From the NCBI GenBank assembly GCA_002150815.3, contig NDFF03000154.1:45289-109288 (forward strand): 64,000 nucleotides of DNA, written 5' to 3'. The notes under the pieces were generated by a model. The model saw only the letters and a list, made by a program, of their open reading frames with translations. It did no database searches and was not told where the DNA came from. The translations under genes and the position numbers were made by a program. Positions 12,225-23,198 of this stretch are shown here, in pieces; within the stretch, counting starts at the first letter, position 1; every line of letters begins with the position of its first letter. This DNA comes from Grammothele lineata. Its lineage: Eukaryota > Basidiomycota > Agaricomycetes > Polyporales > Polyporaceae.

Positions 12225-14526
12225 ATGGCTCTCTTCTATGTGTATGTGTCATCCCCTCCGATCCCCAGTGTGAAAAAATTGCTGACACGGTCGTCGCGCG
12301 TGTAGCGATGGCCTCCCTATCGGGTGGATGGCCATTATGCTGGCCGTCCTCGCCTCTATGGGAGGGTTCATCTTTGGTGTGCGTCGCGCTTCGCGAGTCG
12401 TGGAGTCCTCCCATGCGCTAACTCGTCGCTCTAGTATGACACGGGCCAAATCTCCGATATCCTCCTCATGCCAGACTTCCTCCAGCGTTTCGCCCAGTGC
12501 GGTGATCGCTCTAACGTCAACACATGTGCCTTCTCGACCGTCCGCGAAGGTCTCATCGTCGCCCTCCTCAGCATTGGCACGCTCGTAGGCGCTCTCATTG
12601 GTGCACCGTGAGTTGACTGCACTACGACGCTCGCAACCAGGCGGCTGACCATCGACCTCTAGCATCGCCGACCGTCTTGGGCGTCGGTACGCCATGACGG
12701 TGGAGTGCGGCATCTTCATGGTCGGCGTCCTCATCCAAATCACCGCCTTCCAATCCTGGGTCCAATTCGCCATCGGTCGTCTCGTCAGCGGGCTCGGCGT
12801 CGGCTCCCTGAGCGCCGCAGTGCCCATGTACCAGGCGGAGACAGCTCCACCCCAGATTCGCGGGACGTTGACCGCCACTTACCAGTAAGCTCATCATGAT
12901 TTCGTGGAGCCCTGTCCTGGCGCTGACGGAATGCGCAGGCTGTTCATTACGTTCGGCATCCTGGTAGCGTGTGAGTAGATTGCTTCCGTCTCCGGGGCCC
13001 CGCACTGACACTTCTCCCGTGTAGACTGCATCTCTATCGGCACGCGTGAGATCTCTGGGTCGGGCTCCTGGCGCACCGTCGTCGGCATCGGCTTCCTGTG
13101 GCCGCTTATTTTGGGTATCGGCATCCTCTTTATGCCCGAGAGCCCTCGGTATGTCGATGCGCTATCAAAACGGATATGTGCAAACGCTCATCTTATTCAG
13201 GTGGTTGGCTGCGCGCGGTCGCTTCGACGACGCGAGACGCTCTATCGCACTCGCTCGCGGTATCTCTGAGAAGGATGCCGATAACCATGACTTTGTGCAT
13301 GCCGAGGTATGTTCCCCATTATGCGATGCGTCATTGCTTTCTCTCAATATCTTTCGCTTCAGCTCGAGGGAATGAGGTCTGCTATCGAGTACGAGAGCAA
13401 GGTCAAGGCCGGCTGGATCGATTGTTTCATGCCCCAACGCATGCAGCTGTACCGCACGCTCCTAGGTGTGCGCTGTTTCCGTCAGCGCCGATCTCGCCTG
13501 CTGACCACCGGCGACAGGCATGACTCTGCAGATGTTCCAGCAGCTCACCGGCGCGAACTACTTCTTCTACGTAAGTGAAGTACCTTATCGAGCCCCTCCA
13601 TGTGCACTGAAGGCGCACGGTTCTTAGTATGGAGCGACGGTCTTCGTATCCGTGGGCATCCAGGACTCGTTCGTCACACAGATTATTCTTGGGGCCGTCA
13701 ACTTCGGCTGCACGTTCGGCGGCATGTATGTTATGGAGAAGGTACGTCGTGCCTGTCGCGGGTTGCCGGATCTTAGCTCACCCTCGTGCTGCGCCTTCCA
13801 GTTCGGCCGACGTCTCCCGCTCATCTGGGGTGGCCTCTGGCAGTCGGCATGGTTGTTCGTCTTTGCTGCCGCGGGGACCGCGAAGGATCCTCTGGAGCAC
13901 AAGGGTATCGGAACGTGTGAGTGCTTCGATTACGTTCCCCGAGAGTCTGCCTGACGCGCGGCCAGTGATGATCGTTTCTGCGTGTCTGTTCATCCTCGGC
14001 TACGCCATGACCTGGGCCCCGTGAGTTCTCTCCCTCCCCTCCACCCCTATGCAAAGCGCACTCACTCTTCGTCCTCAATAGCGGCGTCTGGATCCTCATC
14101 GGTGAGACCTTCCCCACCCGCACACGCGCCCGCCAAGCCGCGCTCTCCACCGCCTCCAACTGGCTCTGGAACTTCCTCCTCGCCTTCTTCACCCCCTTCA
14201 TCACGCGCGCCATCGACTTCCGCTACGGCTTCGTCTTCGCCGCGTGCAACCTCGCCGGCGCGGTCATCGTCTACTTCTTCCTCTACGAGTCCTCCGAGCT
14301 CTCGCTCGAGAGCGTGGATATGATGTACTGCGACCCGGAGTGCAAGCCGTGGACGAGCAGGACGTGGGCCCCACCTGGCTTTGCGAACCGTAGGGACCTT
14401 GTAGAGCAGGGCCGCGCGGCGGAGGCGCATAAGCCGCTTGCGCTTGAGGAGGCTCGCGTCGAGAAGGTTGGGGGTGCTGCGAACGGGGCTGGGCGCGGTC
14501 CGCTGTCGGACACGCCGTCAGTGTAG
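12225..14526 (+). CDS. MFS sugar/hexose transporter
   Basis: Thirteen exons, beginning with a 17 nt first exon (12225-12241), then 12306-12378, 12435-12607, 12663-12884, 12939-12970, 13025-13148, 13201-13306, 13363-13465, 13518-13570, 13628-13741, 13802-13916, 13966-14020 and 14082-14526. All junctions keep phase; the protein is 543 residues. Sugar-porter signatures are in order: GGFIFGYDTGQISD in helix 1, DRLGRRYAM after helix 2, GRLVSGLGVGSLSAAVPMYQ, PESPRWLAARGRFDDA in the central loop, QQLTGANYFFYYG in helix 7, and GETFPTRTRARQAALSTASN (a variant of PETKG) late. Twelve membrane helices and proton symport of hexoses at the plasma membrane are expected for the family; the precise substrate cannot be read from sequence. 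Confidence 0.93.
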
Positions 14527-14833
14527 GGGGGGGAGAGGGATTCGTCGTCCGCTCGTATAATTAGTTACTAATCAGCGTCATTTGACTTCACGACATGTGT
14601 ACTCTATAATGGAACTGTCTGCACGCTCATGTAATGACATGGAAGATATAATGCTTTACTCTCGTCATCAGTCTTATTGATCATCGCGTCGGGAGTGAGC
14701 GGTCACTGGGGCAGCCTCCGCTGCCTTGTCGAGCTTCGCGACGCTGGTACCCTTGTCGGAGTCACCTGCAAGTCTACTCATGTTCGTCCGTGCGTTCATG
14801 AGTGACAAAACAACGCCCTAGGAGCAAAACGTA

Positions 14834-14912
14834 GGCGCTACCAGGGCTCGAACCTGGGTTTTGGGAATATGAAGCTCAGAATCCCAAGTGATAACCACTA
14901 CACTATAGCGCC
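14834..14912 (-). tRNA. tRNA-Gln (CUG anticodon) with a short intron
   Basis: Acceptor arm GGCGCTA pairs with TAGCGCC, the T-arm CCAGG-TTCGAGC-CCTGG is perfect, and the anticodon stem TGGGA/TCCCA closes a loop reading TTCTGA, an 8 nt insert, then T. The insert sits just 3' of position 37, the standard nuclear tRNA intron site, leaving CUG as anticodon (codon CAG). Confidence 0.85.
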
Positions 14913-14918
14913 AAAGCG

Positions 14919-14990
14919 TGCCCATTGGCTGGATTGAACAACCGACCTCACCATTACGAGTGGCGCGCTCTACCACTGAGCTAAACGGGC
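14919..14990 (-). tRNA. tRNA-Thr (CGU anticodon), second copy
   Basis: All 72 nt are identical to the copy at 8033-8104. It sits 6 bp from the tRNA-Gln gene on the same strand. Confidence 0.93.
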
Positions 14991-15328
14991 GTTGTGGCGT
15001 GAGGGTTACACATCATGATGGGGAGGTTTGAGTCTACACCATTCTGAGCCGGCGTCGACTGACGAGTTCAAACTTGAACCAGCTTGAACCGGTTGGCTAT
15101 GTAGAGTCGCAGCGCAAGCCTTGACCTTGACCCCAGCTTAATCCATAGCCTCACTCCTTCCCGAGCTCGTTTGTCATCTTCAACTGTTGCCCATACGCTG
15201 TCAATACACCGAAAGGAGGAGGGCAAAACGTGTGGAGGTACGAGATCTCCTTCGACCGGGGCTATGGCTGGGGTTTCAATGGACTTAAGCTTGTTATTGG
15301 GCCTCAGTCATGGACCGTGGAGGATATC
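14991..15328. other. Upstream region of F-box gene A1
   Basis: Spacer between the tRNA pair and the F-box gene. The open frame extends upstream to 15230 only from a GTG, so this stretch is treated as 5' leader or promoter. Confidence 0.4.
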
Positions 15329-17077
15329 ATGGATAGGAACATCAATTGCCTCCCGAATAAAATCCTCGTCTACATCTTCGCGCTCTGCAAAAGCGTTGAC
15401 GGCAGAGTGTCTGATATATCCGAGGATGAACATGCCCGAAACCTGCATACACGATGGACTGCCGAGCTCCTCCCCGTATGCCGACGGTGGCATGACCTGA
15501 TTTCTGCGACACTGACCCTATGGAGCACCATTTTGGACGATGCCGATAACATATTATGGGTGGAGAGATGCTTAGCTCGGTCTCAAGAATCCCTTGTCGA
15601 TCTCATCTACCTGCCCCTCCCGCTCACCAACTTCGACATCGTGCCCGGCTCGCGGGAAAGGTCAATTAAACTCATTCAATCTCATCTTCATCGAGTCCGG
15701 ACACTTCGCCTCGACGGGGTTTCTGACAGCGATATGTTTACGCATGTGACGTGCCTGCTCTCAAGTGGTATGCCGGAGATTCAAACCCTGGTCATACGGG
15801 GCGTTGGACGGATGGGGAGAGTAGGGCGGATTGGCTCAACAGCGCCGCTCGCGTGGGGTTATTCCCCGGCCACGTTTCCTCGGCTTCATTCGTTAGAGTT
15901 GAGCGGCATAGTGTCTCGAATTGACACGGCCACTGTCGCTCACCTTCAACGTTTGACCCTAGGACCCGGAGTTTTCTGCGATCTCTCGTTCGACAGATTC
16001 GTCGTGTTTCTGTCAACGATGCCAAAGTTAGAACACCTCTCTTTGACGACCACGCTTGAACTGCTGTCTCTACCAGTACGCCCACCGCCAGCGCCGTCCC
16101 GGCTTCGCTCGCTGAAGTATCTAGAACTGTCCCGCCATTCCCCAGAGATAACGTCCCTTTTCCTCCAGAATATCGTCGTTCCCTATCACTTGGGATATGT
16201 CAAAATCTTCGGCGTCCCGGGTCGCCCACCATCCAACGTGCTTCCGGCAATGGCAAATCTCTTTTTTCGAACCAAAATTCATCTCATCTCAGCCGTCGAT
16301 CGCGTTATTGTCCTCGTCCCCAGAATTTTGGAAAGACCATACTCCATACAGGGCTTCCGAAAGTCAGAAGAAGTCATCAACCTCAGCCTTGGGGGATATC
16401 CCTTCTTCAATCCTCTCGCATCACTCCCGGACATGAGCACCATGCTCGACGACCTCGTTCGCATATTTGGCGGCGTATTCGTAAGACACGTAACGATCAC
16501 AACGACTTACGCACATGACGATTCCCCCCAATCATGGACTTCCTTTTTCCGCGCGTTTCCTTACCTTCGTTGCCTCCATCTCAATGGTTTCGGTTACACA
16601 GAAGCCGTTTGGCGGGGACTTCAGGCAGCGTCCGCTATCACCGGCACCTCCACGGCTGAGGTGGACGTTCCGCAAACCGCACCCCCTGCTTCCCTCAATG
16701 TGGCACCATGGGTTGAAGTTGCGTGCTATGACCTCCGCGAAATATATGTTGACCAGCTCTTCGCGACGGAGGAAGACTTCAGCGCACTCGTGGACTGCTT
16801 CCAGAGCCGCGCACGCATGGGAGCGCAGCTGGACACCCTCGGTTGGTGGTGGAGCCCGGAGACATCGGACGAAGATCAAGAGCGGTGGTGTACAGAGTAC
16901 GTTCCGCTGCTAGAAGAGTGCGTCTCGTTGGTGATGCTGGCAGAGTCCGCAGATAGGCCGGCCGCGCAGGTGAGTGGGCGACCTCCGAAATGAAGGCGAG
17001 TGGGACCTTGACGATTTCTCTTGCAGAAATTATTGAAGAGGCTTCGCGCGAGTCGAAGTTTGGCATCCCGGAATTGA
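15329..17077 (+). CDS. F-box-like protein, type A (A1)
   Basis: Two exons, 15329-16969 and 17027-17077, about 563 residues. The F-box-like segment is at the N-terminus (INCLPNKILVYIFALC, then LLPVCRRWHDLISATLTLWS), followed by a long leucine-rich region with LRTLRLD, LRSLKYLEL and LRCLHLNGF, typical of degenerate LRR solenoids. F-box proteins recruit substrates to SCF ubiquitin ligases; large rapidly evolving families are common in mushroom-forming fungi. The ATG at 15329 is the first in-frame methionine before the F-box, but an upstream exon is possible. Reading past the donor at 16970 gives a false short end; the second exon ends ...SRSLASRN. A truncated relative lies at 19757-20395. Confidence 0.75.
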
Positions 17078-17084
17078 CCAGACG

Positions 17085-19410
17085 AGAGAGGTGCAGACAT
17101 GGCCGTGTCGATGGACTCAGAGAAATCTTGATCTTCGATGGCTATGGGGTGGTGCGCGCATACAAAGGATACGATGTAGCATTTGAAGACACCTTTTGGT
17201 TATGGTACAGGACATCATTCTTGGTACAGGTACAATGCAGTCATCTTGGAATTCACAGATACTTCTTGCTATGCAGTGCCAACTCCGACTCGATGCCATG
17301 CATCGGATGCTGCACGTCATGCTCCGAGTGCCCCTTAATCCTTCGAGGTAGCGCATAACGGGAAACCATATTTACGTCGGGTGCTGGGGCGTCCGTCGAA
17401 ATCTGCGCAAGAAAGGCGAAGTGTCAGGTTCGAATACCAAATCGACATCGCGCCAAATGCGACTTGAAGTACTCACTTGATTGACAGGCGTGCAAGCCTT
17501 TCCAGGCGCGCCGTGGACTCATCCAGGTCTACACCCGACATGAGGACAGCGTCGACAACGTCTATCTCTAGCATTCGACCTGGAGGCGTTCCTCTCGCGG
17601 ATCGCGCTTCGAGCATTTGTTCGACACCGTCCACGAAGGCTTGGTCGATAGCCACGGTACTCCATACTATGCGACGCAGACATGGAGCGCACAACTTGGG
17701 TGCCAAAGCTTCGTCCAATCCCTTTTCTCCGTTGCTCTCGGTCCCGCCTTCCCCGGCTAGTGCCGCGAACAATGTGACGAGCTTCTGTCCGTTGAGCATG
17801 GTGTTCGTGTTTGGTGCAAACGGATGCCCGACTAGAAGCACTTCCAGGCGAGGGAAGCACGCGAGACCCGCATTCCATAACTCGATAGGCATATCTTGGA
17901 TGTTGTTGTACATCAGCCGGAGTGTCATCACCGGCGATTCAACCCCAGAGAACGGCCCAAACAGAGCCTTCCACGTCTCAAGAGTGATGGAAGTATCTTG
18001 CGGCATAGGGTCGACCATCGCGTCCACCCCTACAGTTATTCGTAGTCCTATCGTGTGGGGAATGATGGGCGTTTGAATACGTTCAGGCCAGTGGTCGACA
18101 CTTGCACATACATAGAAGATCCACCGCGTGTCCAATAATAGTTCGACTCGATTGCATAGCGGTACGATTGAGCGAAGGATGGTAGAATATGGGGAAATGG
18201 ATCCGATGGAGTCAAGAGAATTGTCCCTGTTGCGATAAGTTACAAAAACACGACACGATGCAGGGACGATAATGTGATCGCAGAGGAACATGACGTGCTC
18301 AACGGAGTCCTTGATCACAACTTCGCGAGCCTTCTGAAAGACCACGGGTTCCGAGAGGCTCGTATCCAGATTGGGAATATATGGAGGCGGCGTCATGAGG
18401 TCGTAGTGGATGTGCAAGACTTCAAGGTCGGGACTATGGCGGAGGAGCGCTAAAAGGTCGTTTGCCAAGGGAGAGGTGGCGATGTTCCCGAGCTTTAGTA
18501 CTCGGAGGTGGTGGTACAACGAAGAATTCCATGGCAAGTTCGTTCCACAGAGGGTCAGATAGCGCAAGCGAGGGAAATGATCGCGAGTCAGTTTAACAGC
18601 GGCGAGAGCTGCCGTAAAAACTGCCGCATCGCTGTGAGAAGAGCAGGAGAGGTTGAGTTTCTTGAGTGTGATCATCTGCGAGAGGGAGGAAGCTATAAGA
18701 TTGACATTGGCTTCCACGGAAGACTGGCGGGACGTTGTTATGGTTAGGTCGTGGATAGAATGCGCATGGGGAATGAGCATCTTCAGGAGGTCATGAGTGG
18801 CCACGCCTTGCATGACGTCCACGTCCACCACGTGAGACAGACCGATGGTAAGTGGAGACCCCGCGGCGCGCTCGAGGAACGTATTGAACCACAGAACCAT
18901 GTTGTTGTGGCCCCTAGAGGTCAACTTGATCGAATTCCACAGACATGGGTAGGATATTGCTATCTTGCGCCACTTGCGACAGACCCAGGTAACATGCGCC
19001 CAACGTGCGATGTGTGGGGGACCTGGGGACCAAGGGGCGTTGACTGCATCTCTTACAAGAACAAATATCCGTAGGAGTATCTCCTCAGGGACGTCGTCCA
19101 AGGTAATGTGGCTGCGCTGTCCAGTCCGTTACAGAGCGTTAACAGATCGCTTTCTCGTGTAGATTCGGTTGACAGAACGCGTACTTTTGATAGACTATCC
19201 CGTGAATATAGGGTACCACCATCCCAATTCCCTTCAACTGAACAAGCCATTCCAGATGTGGCACGGATGGGCGGATGGAAGGATGGAAGGATATGTAGAG
19301 GTTGTGGGCGAAGTGACCGGTAAGACGTCCGCGTCAAGCAATGCCTGTCCGATAGGCGCCTTCAGGTGTGCAGCTCCTCTTTTCGGCAAGGACGCGTCTG
19401 CACCTCTCTA
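17085..19410. repeat. Tandem segmental duplication, unit 1
   Basis: Matches 20395-22690 (unit 2) at high identity through the type-B gene and both flanks; the offset between equivalent stops is 3300 bp. The left part is the spacer behind a type-A gene. The right part runs past the type-B 5' end to a relic resembling the shp1 upstream sequence (19372-19408). Exact boundaries need alignment. Confidence 0.7.
17372..19101 (-). CDS. F-box protein, type B (B1)
   Basis: The long exon (from about 19101 to 17475) starts inside the F-box: DDVPEEILLRIFVLVRDAVN, then WVCRKWRKIAISYPCLWNSI. LRR-like segments follow (LKKLNLSC, LRYLTLCG, LEVLHIHY). The open frame's TGA at 17473-17475 lies within the GTGAGT donor; splicing to an exon at 17402-17372 adds about ten residues (FRRTPQHPT). 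No ATG starts the long exon (the frame opens at TTG), so a short 5' exon upstream of 19101 is expected. Nearly parallel in structure to B2 and related to B3. Predicted SCF substrate receptor; target unknown. Confidence 0.75.
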
Positions 19411-19756
19411 CATACCATCCTCGGGCTCGCGTGGCCAGTCTCTCGTTCTTCGTACCTCCGCCATTCCTTATTAGTCGCGCCGCCTTCCAGGCGCGTATAC
19501 TGCGCAGAAGCTGAGGGAGCCTTCCGTAACATACCCCCCTGACAAAAACGCCCAGAAGTGGAATAAAACATACAGGTACGTCGCTTTTATGCTCGAAAAG
19601 TAGCACACTAGTTTCTGTGCTGAATTACGTGCGGAAATATGCCTCCTATGGATCGATTGTTATGCAGGCCCGAAGTCGATTTCAGTGGGTGGAACTTCGT
19701 GTGCTCGTGGGCAGTGCAAAATCGGTCTAGGTGCGTATACATATGTACTGCGTCAA

Positions 19757-20395
19757 TCCCAACGCCGCGCTCGATGCCCTCGTTCGCATACTCGGCGGCG
19801 CGGAGACCGTGAAGCACGTAACCATCAACGCGGAATACGCACGTGACAACGCTCCCTGCTCACGGACTTCTCTGTGTCTTGCATTTGCCCGTCTTCGCTG
19901 CCTTTACATCAACGGTTTCGGTCACACGGAAGCTATTTGGCGGAGACTTCCCGCAATGTCCACCTTCGCAGCCACAACAACCGTTCCGCGAGTCGCAGTC
20001 TCCGCTTCCCTCGGGTTTTATATGGCACCGCAGACCGACGTTGCGTGCCTTGGCCTCTGCGAAACATACGCCGACCAGCTCGCGCGCTCGTAAACTGCTT
20101 CCAGAGCCGAACACGCGCGGGAGCGCATCTGGACACACTCGGTTGGTGGTGGGCTCCGGAGACATCGGGACGAAGTTCAAGAGCGGTGGTGTACAGAATA
20201 CATTCCGCTGTTGGAGGAGTGCGTGTCGTTGGTACTGTTGGCGGAGTGCGCGGATGGACCGGCTGCGCAGGTGAGTGGACGACCTCGGAGATGAAGGGGA
20301 GCTGCCAGTGAGCCTCAGTTAACGACTTCTCTTGCAGAAATTCTTGGAAAGGTTTCGCGCGAGTCGATGCTTGGCCTCCTGGGACTACCCAAACG
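19757..20395 (+). pseudogene. Truncated type-A F-box pseudogene (A2)
   Basis: Corresponds to the last third of A1: LVRILGGAETVKHVTI matches LVRIFGGVFVRHVTI, and LRCLYINGFGHTEAIWR matches LRCLHLNGFGYTEAVWR. The frame then breaks by a deletion after YADQLAR and resumes in another frame (CFQSRTRAGAHLDTLGWWW). The F-box half is absent. It sits in the same position relative to B2 as A1 does to B1. Confidence 0.85.
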
Positions 20396-22690
20396 AGACA
20401 CGTGCAGATACGGCCATGCCGACGGAGAAATCTGATGATCATGGGGTGGCGCGCGGCTCATACAAAGAATAAGATGTAGCGTTTGAAGACGCCTTTTAGC
20501 TAGGACAGAGGACATCATTCTCGGTACGGGTACAACGTAGTCAGTTTGGAATTCACAGATACTTCTTGCCACGCAGTGCGAACTCCGACTCGATGCCATG
20601 CATCGGATGCTGCACGTCGCACTCTGGATGCCCCTTAATCGTTCGACGTAGCGCATAACGGGAAACCGTATTTACGTCGGGCGCTGGGGCGTCCGTCGAA
20701 ATCTGCGCAAGAAAGGCGAAGACGGTCATGTTCAGATGCCAAATCGACATCGCGCCAAATGCGACTTGAAGTACTCACTTGATTGACAGGCGTGCAAGCC
20801 TTTCCAGGCGCGCCTTGGACTCATCAAGGTCTACACCCGACATGAGGACAGCGTCAACAACGTCTATCTCCAGCATTCGACCTGGAGGCGTTCCTCTCGC
20901 GGATCGCCCTTCGAGCATTTGTGCGACACCATCCACGAAGGCTTGGTCGATGGCGACGGTACTCCATGCTATGCGACGCAGACATGGAGCGCACAACTTG
21001 GGTGCCAAAGCTTCGTCCAATCCCGTTTCTCCACTGGTCTCAGCCTCTCCTTCTCCGGCTAGCACCGCAAACAGTCGAGCGAGCTTCTGTCCGTTGAGCA
21101 TGGGGCTCGTGTCTCGCGCGAATGTATGCCCGACCATGAGCTCTTCCAGACGAGGGAAGCACGCGAGACCTGCGTTCCATAACTCCAATGGCATATCTTC
21201 GATTTCGTTGTACATTAAACGAAGGGTCCTCACGATTGATTCCGGTCCAGAGAAAGGCCTGAACAGAGTCATCCACGTCTCGAGAGTGAGGGAAGTATCC
21301 TGTGGCAGAGGGTCGTCCGTTTCCACGCCCAAAGATATTCGCGGTCGTGTCATGTCGGGGATGATGGGTGTTTCATTGCGCCCGGGCTGGTCGACACTTG
21401 CACTTATAAAGAAGACCCATTCCGTGTCTAATAATAGTTCGACTCGATTGCACAGCGGCAGAACTGAGCGAAGAATGGTGAGACACGGGGAAATGGATCT
21501 GATGGAGGCAAGAGAATTCTCCCTGTTGCAATAAGTCACGGAAACATGACACGATGCAGGGACAATAATGCGGTCGCAGAAGAACATGGCGCGCCCAATG
21601 CAGTCCTTGATCAAAACGTCGCGAGCTTTCTGAAAGACCACAGGTGCCAAGATACTCGTATTTGGATTGGGAGTAAATGGGGGCGACGTCATAGAGTCGT
21701 ACTCGATGTGCAGGACTTCAAGGTCGGGACTATGGCGGAGGAGCGCTAAGAGGTCGTTTGCCGGGGGAGGGGCGACAATATCCTTGAGCTTTAATACTCG
21801 GAGGTGGTGGTACAACGAGGAGTGCCATGGCAACTTCGTTCCACGGAGGGTGAGAGAGCGCAAGCGTGGGAGGTGATTGCGAGTCAGCTGGACAGCGGCG
21901 AGAGCTGTCGCAAAGACTGCCGCATCGCCGCGAGAAGCGCAGGAGATGTTTAATTTCTCGAGTGTAATCATCTGGGAGAGGGAGGAGGCCATGAGGTTGA
22001 CGTTGGCTTCCGCGGGAGGCTGTCTGGACGTCATGATGGTTAGGTCTTGGAAAGAATGCGCGTGAGGAATGAGCATCTTCAGGAGGTCCCGAGTCGCCAC
22101 GCCTCGCATAACGTCCACGTCCACCACGTGAGAGAGACTGACGGTAAGTGGAGATCCCGCGGCGCGCTTGAGGAACGTGTCCAACCAAAGGTGCATGTTG
22201 TTATGGCCACTAAAGGTCAACTGGATCGAATTCCACAGGCAAGGGTAGGATATTGCCATCTGACGCCACTTGCGACAGACCCAGGTGGTGTGTGTCCAAC
22301 GTGCGATGTGTGGGGGATAAGAGGCGTTAATTGCATCTCTTACAAGAACAAATATCCGTAGAAGTAGCTCCTCAGGCACGTCGTCTACGGTAATGTGGCC
22401 GCGCTATCCATTCCGTTACAAACCGTTAGCGAACCGCTTTCTTGTGAAGATTCGGAAGTTGAGAGAGCACGTACCGTTGATAGGCTATCCCGCCGTGAAT
22501 GTGATGTAGCACCAACACAATCCCCTTCAGTTGAACAAGGCATTCTGGGTGTGGTACGGACCGGTGGATTAACAGATCGACGGTGGATGAAGGTAAGACG
22601 TCAAATCAAACAGTACCCGTCCAATCTAAACGCCATGTGACAGACGTCGTGATTAGACGCCCAGCCACTCTTCGATAAAAACGGGTCTAC
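20395..22690. repeat. Tandem segmental duplication, unit 2
   Basis: Second copy of the unit at 17085-19410. The spacer behind the A-type copy (20400-20672), the type-B gene and the upstream region (about 22440-22690) all align. A degenerate shp1-upstream-like segment ends the unit near 22643-22690. Confidence 0.65.
20672..22379 (-). CDS. F-box protein, type B (B2)
   Basis: Close paralogue of B1, with the same structure: a long exon carrying VPEELLLRIFVLVRDAIN and WVCRKWRQMAISYPCLWNSI, LRR-like repeats (LEKLNISC, LRSLTLRG, LEVLHIEY), and a stop hidden in the donor at about 20775 that splices to 20702-20672. The frame opens at GTG, so the true start should be in an upstream exon, as for B1. 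Many substitutions lie in the LRR part while the F-box is conserved. Predicted ubiquitin-ligase substrate adaptor with unknown target. Confidence 0.75.
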
Positions 22691-23198
22691 GCCGTCACGG
22701 TCCGCGACTATTTGTTGAACATGCAAGCTACTGGCGATCGTAACGTATCGTAGGTCACACAGATCCCGAGGGCGGGTCCTTGGAACGGACATCACGTATA
22801 TGTCTTCGTTTATGCAATGCGATAATCTCTGCCGCGTCGGTACGGTGATAGAATATTCGGAAGTACTATCGTCAAACACTGGGACTGGCGTTGAGAGCTT
22901 CGAAATCTCGGATCGTGGGAGGGAGTTATGAGTGTTGGCAAGCCCCTCTTCCAAGTAGCAAACACACCGCTGTACCCAGCAGAGCAAGAAGGTACCACGC
23001 GATGGTCTAGTCTCCCCTAAGCAGACCAGTTCCGCGCATTACTGACGGGAAGGGTTGACGTGCGCTCTACTAGCGATCATCTAAGATCATACACTCGTAT
23101 ATGAAGTCATCCCTCATATGATAGATAACTGGACAGAACGTTAATGTCGTCGTGTTCAAATTAGGCTCGAAATCCATATTGACACAATGAACAGGTAC
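22691..23198. other. Spacer between B2 and B3
   Basis: No gene supported. A small 3' exon of B3 may lie at the right end, because B3's stop overlaps a GTAAGT donor. Confidence 0.4.
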
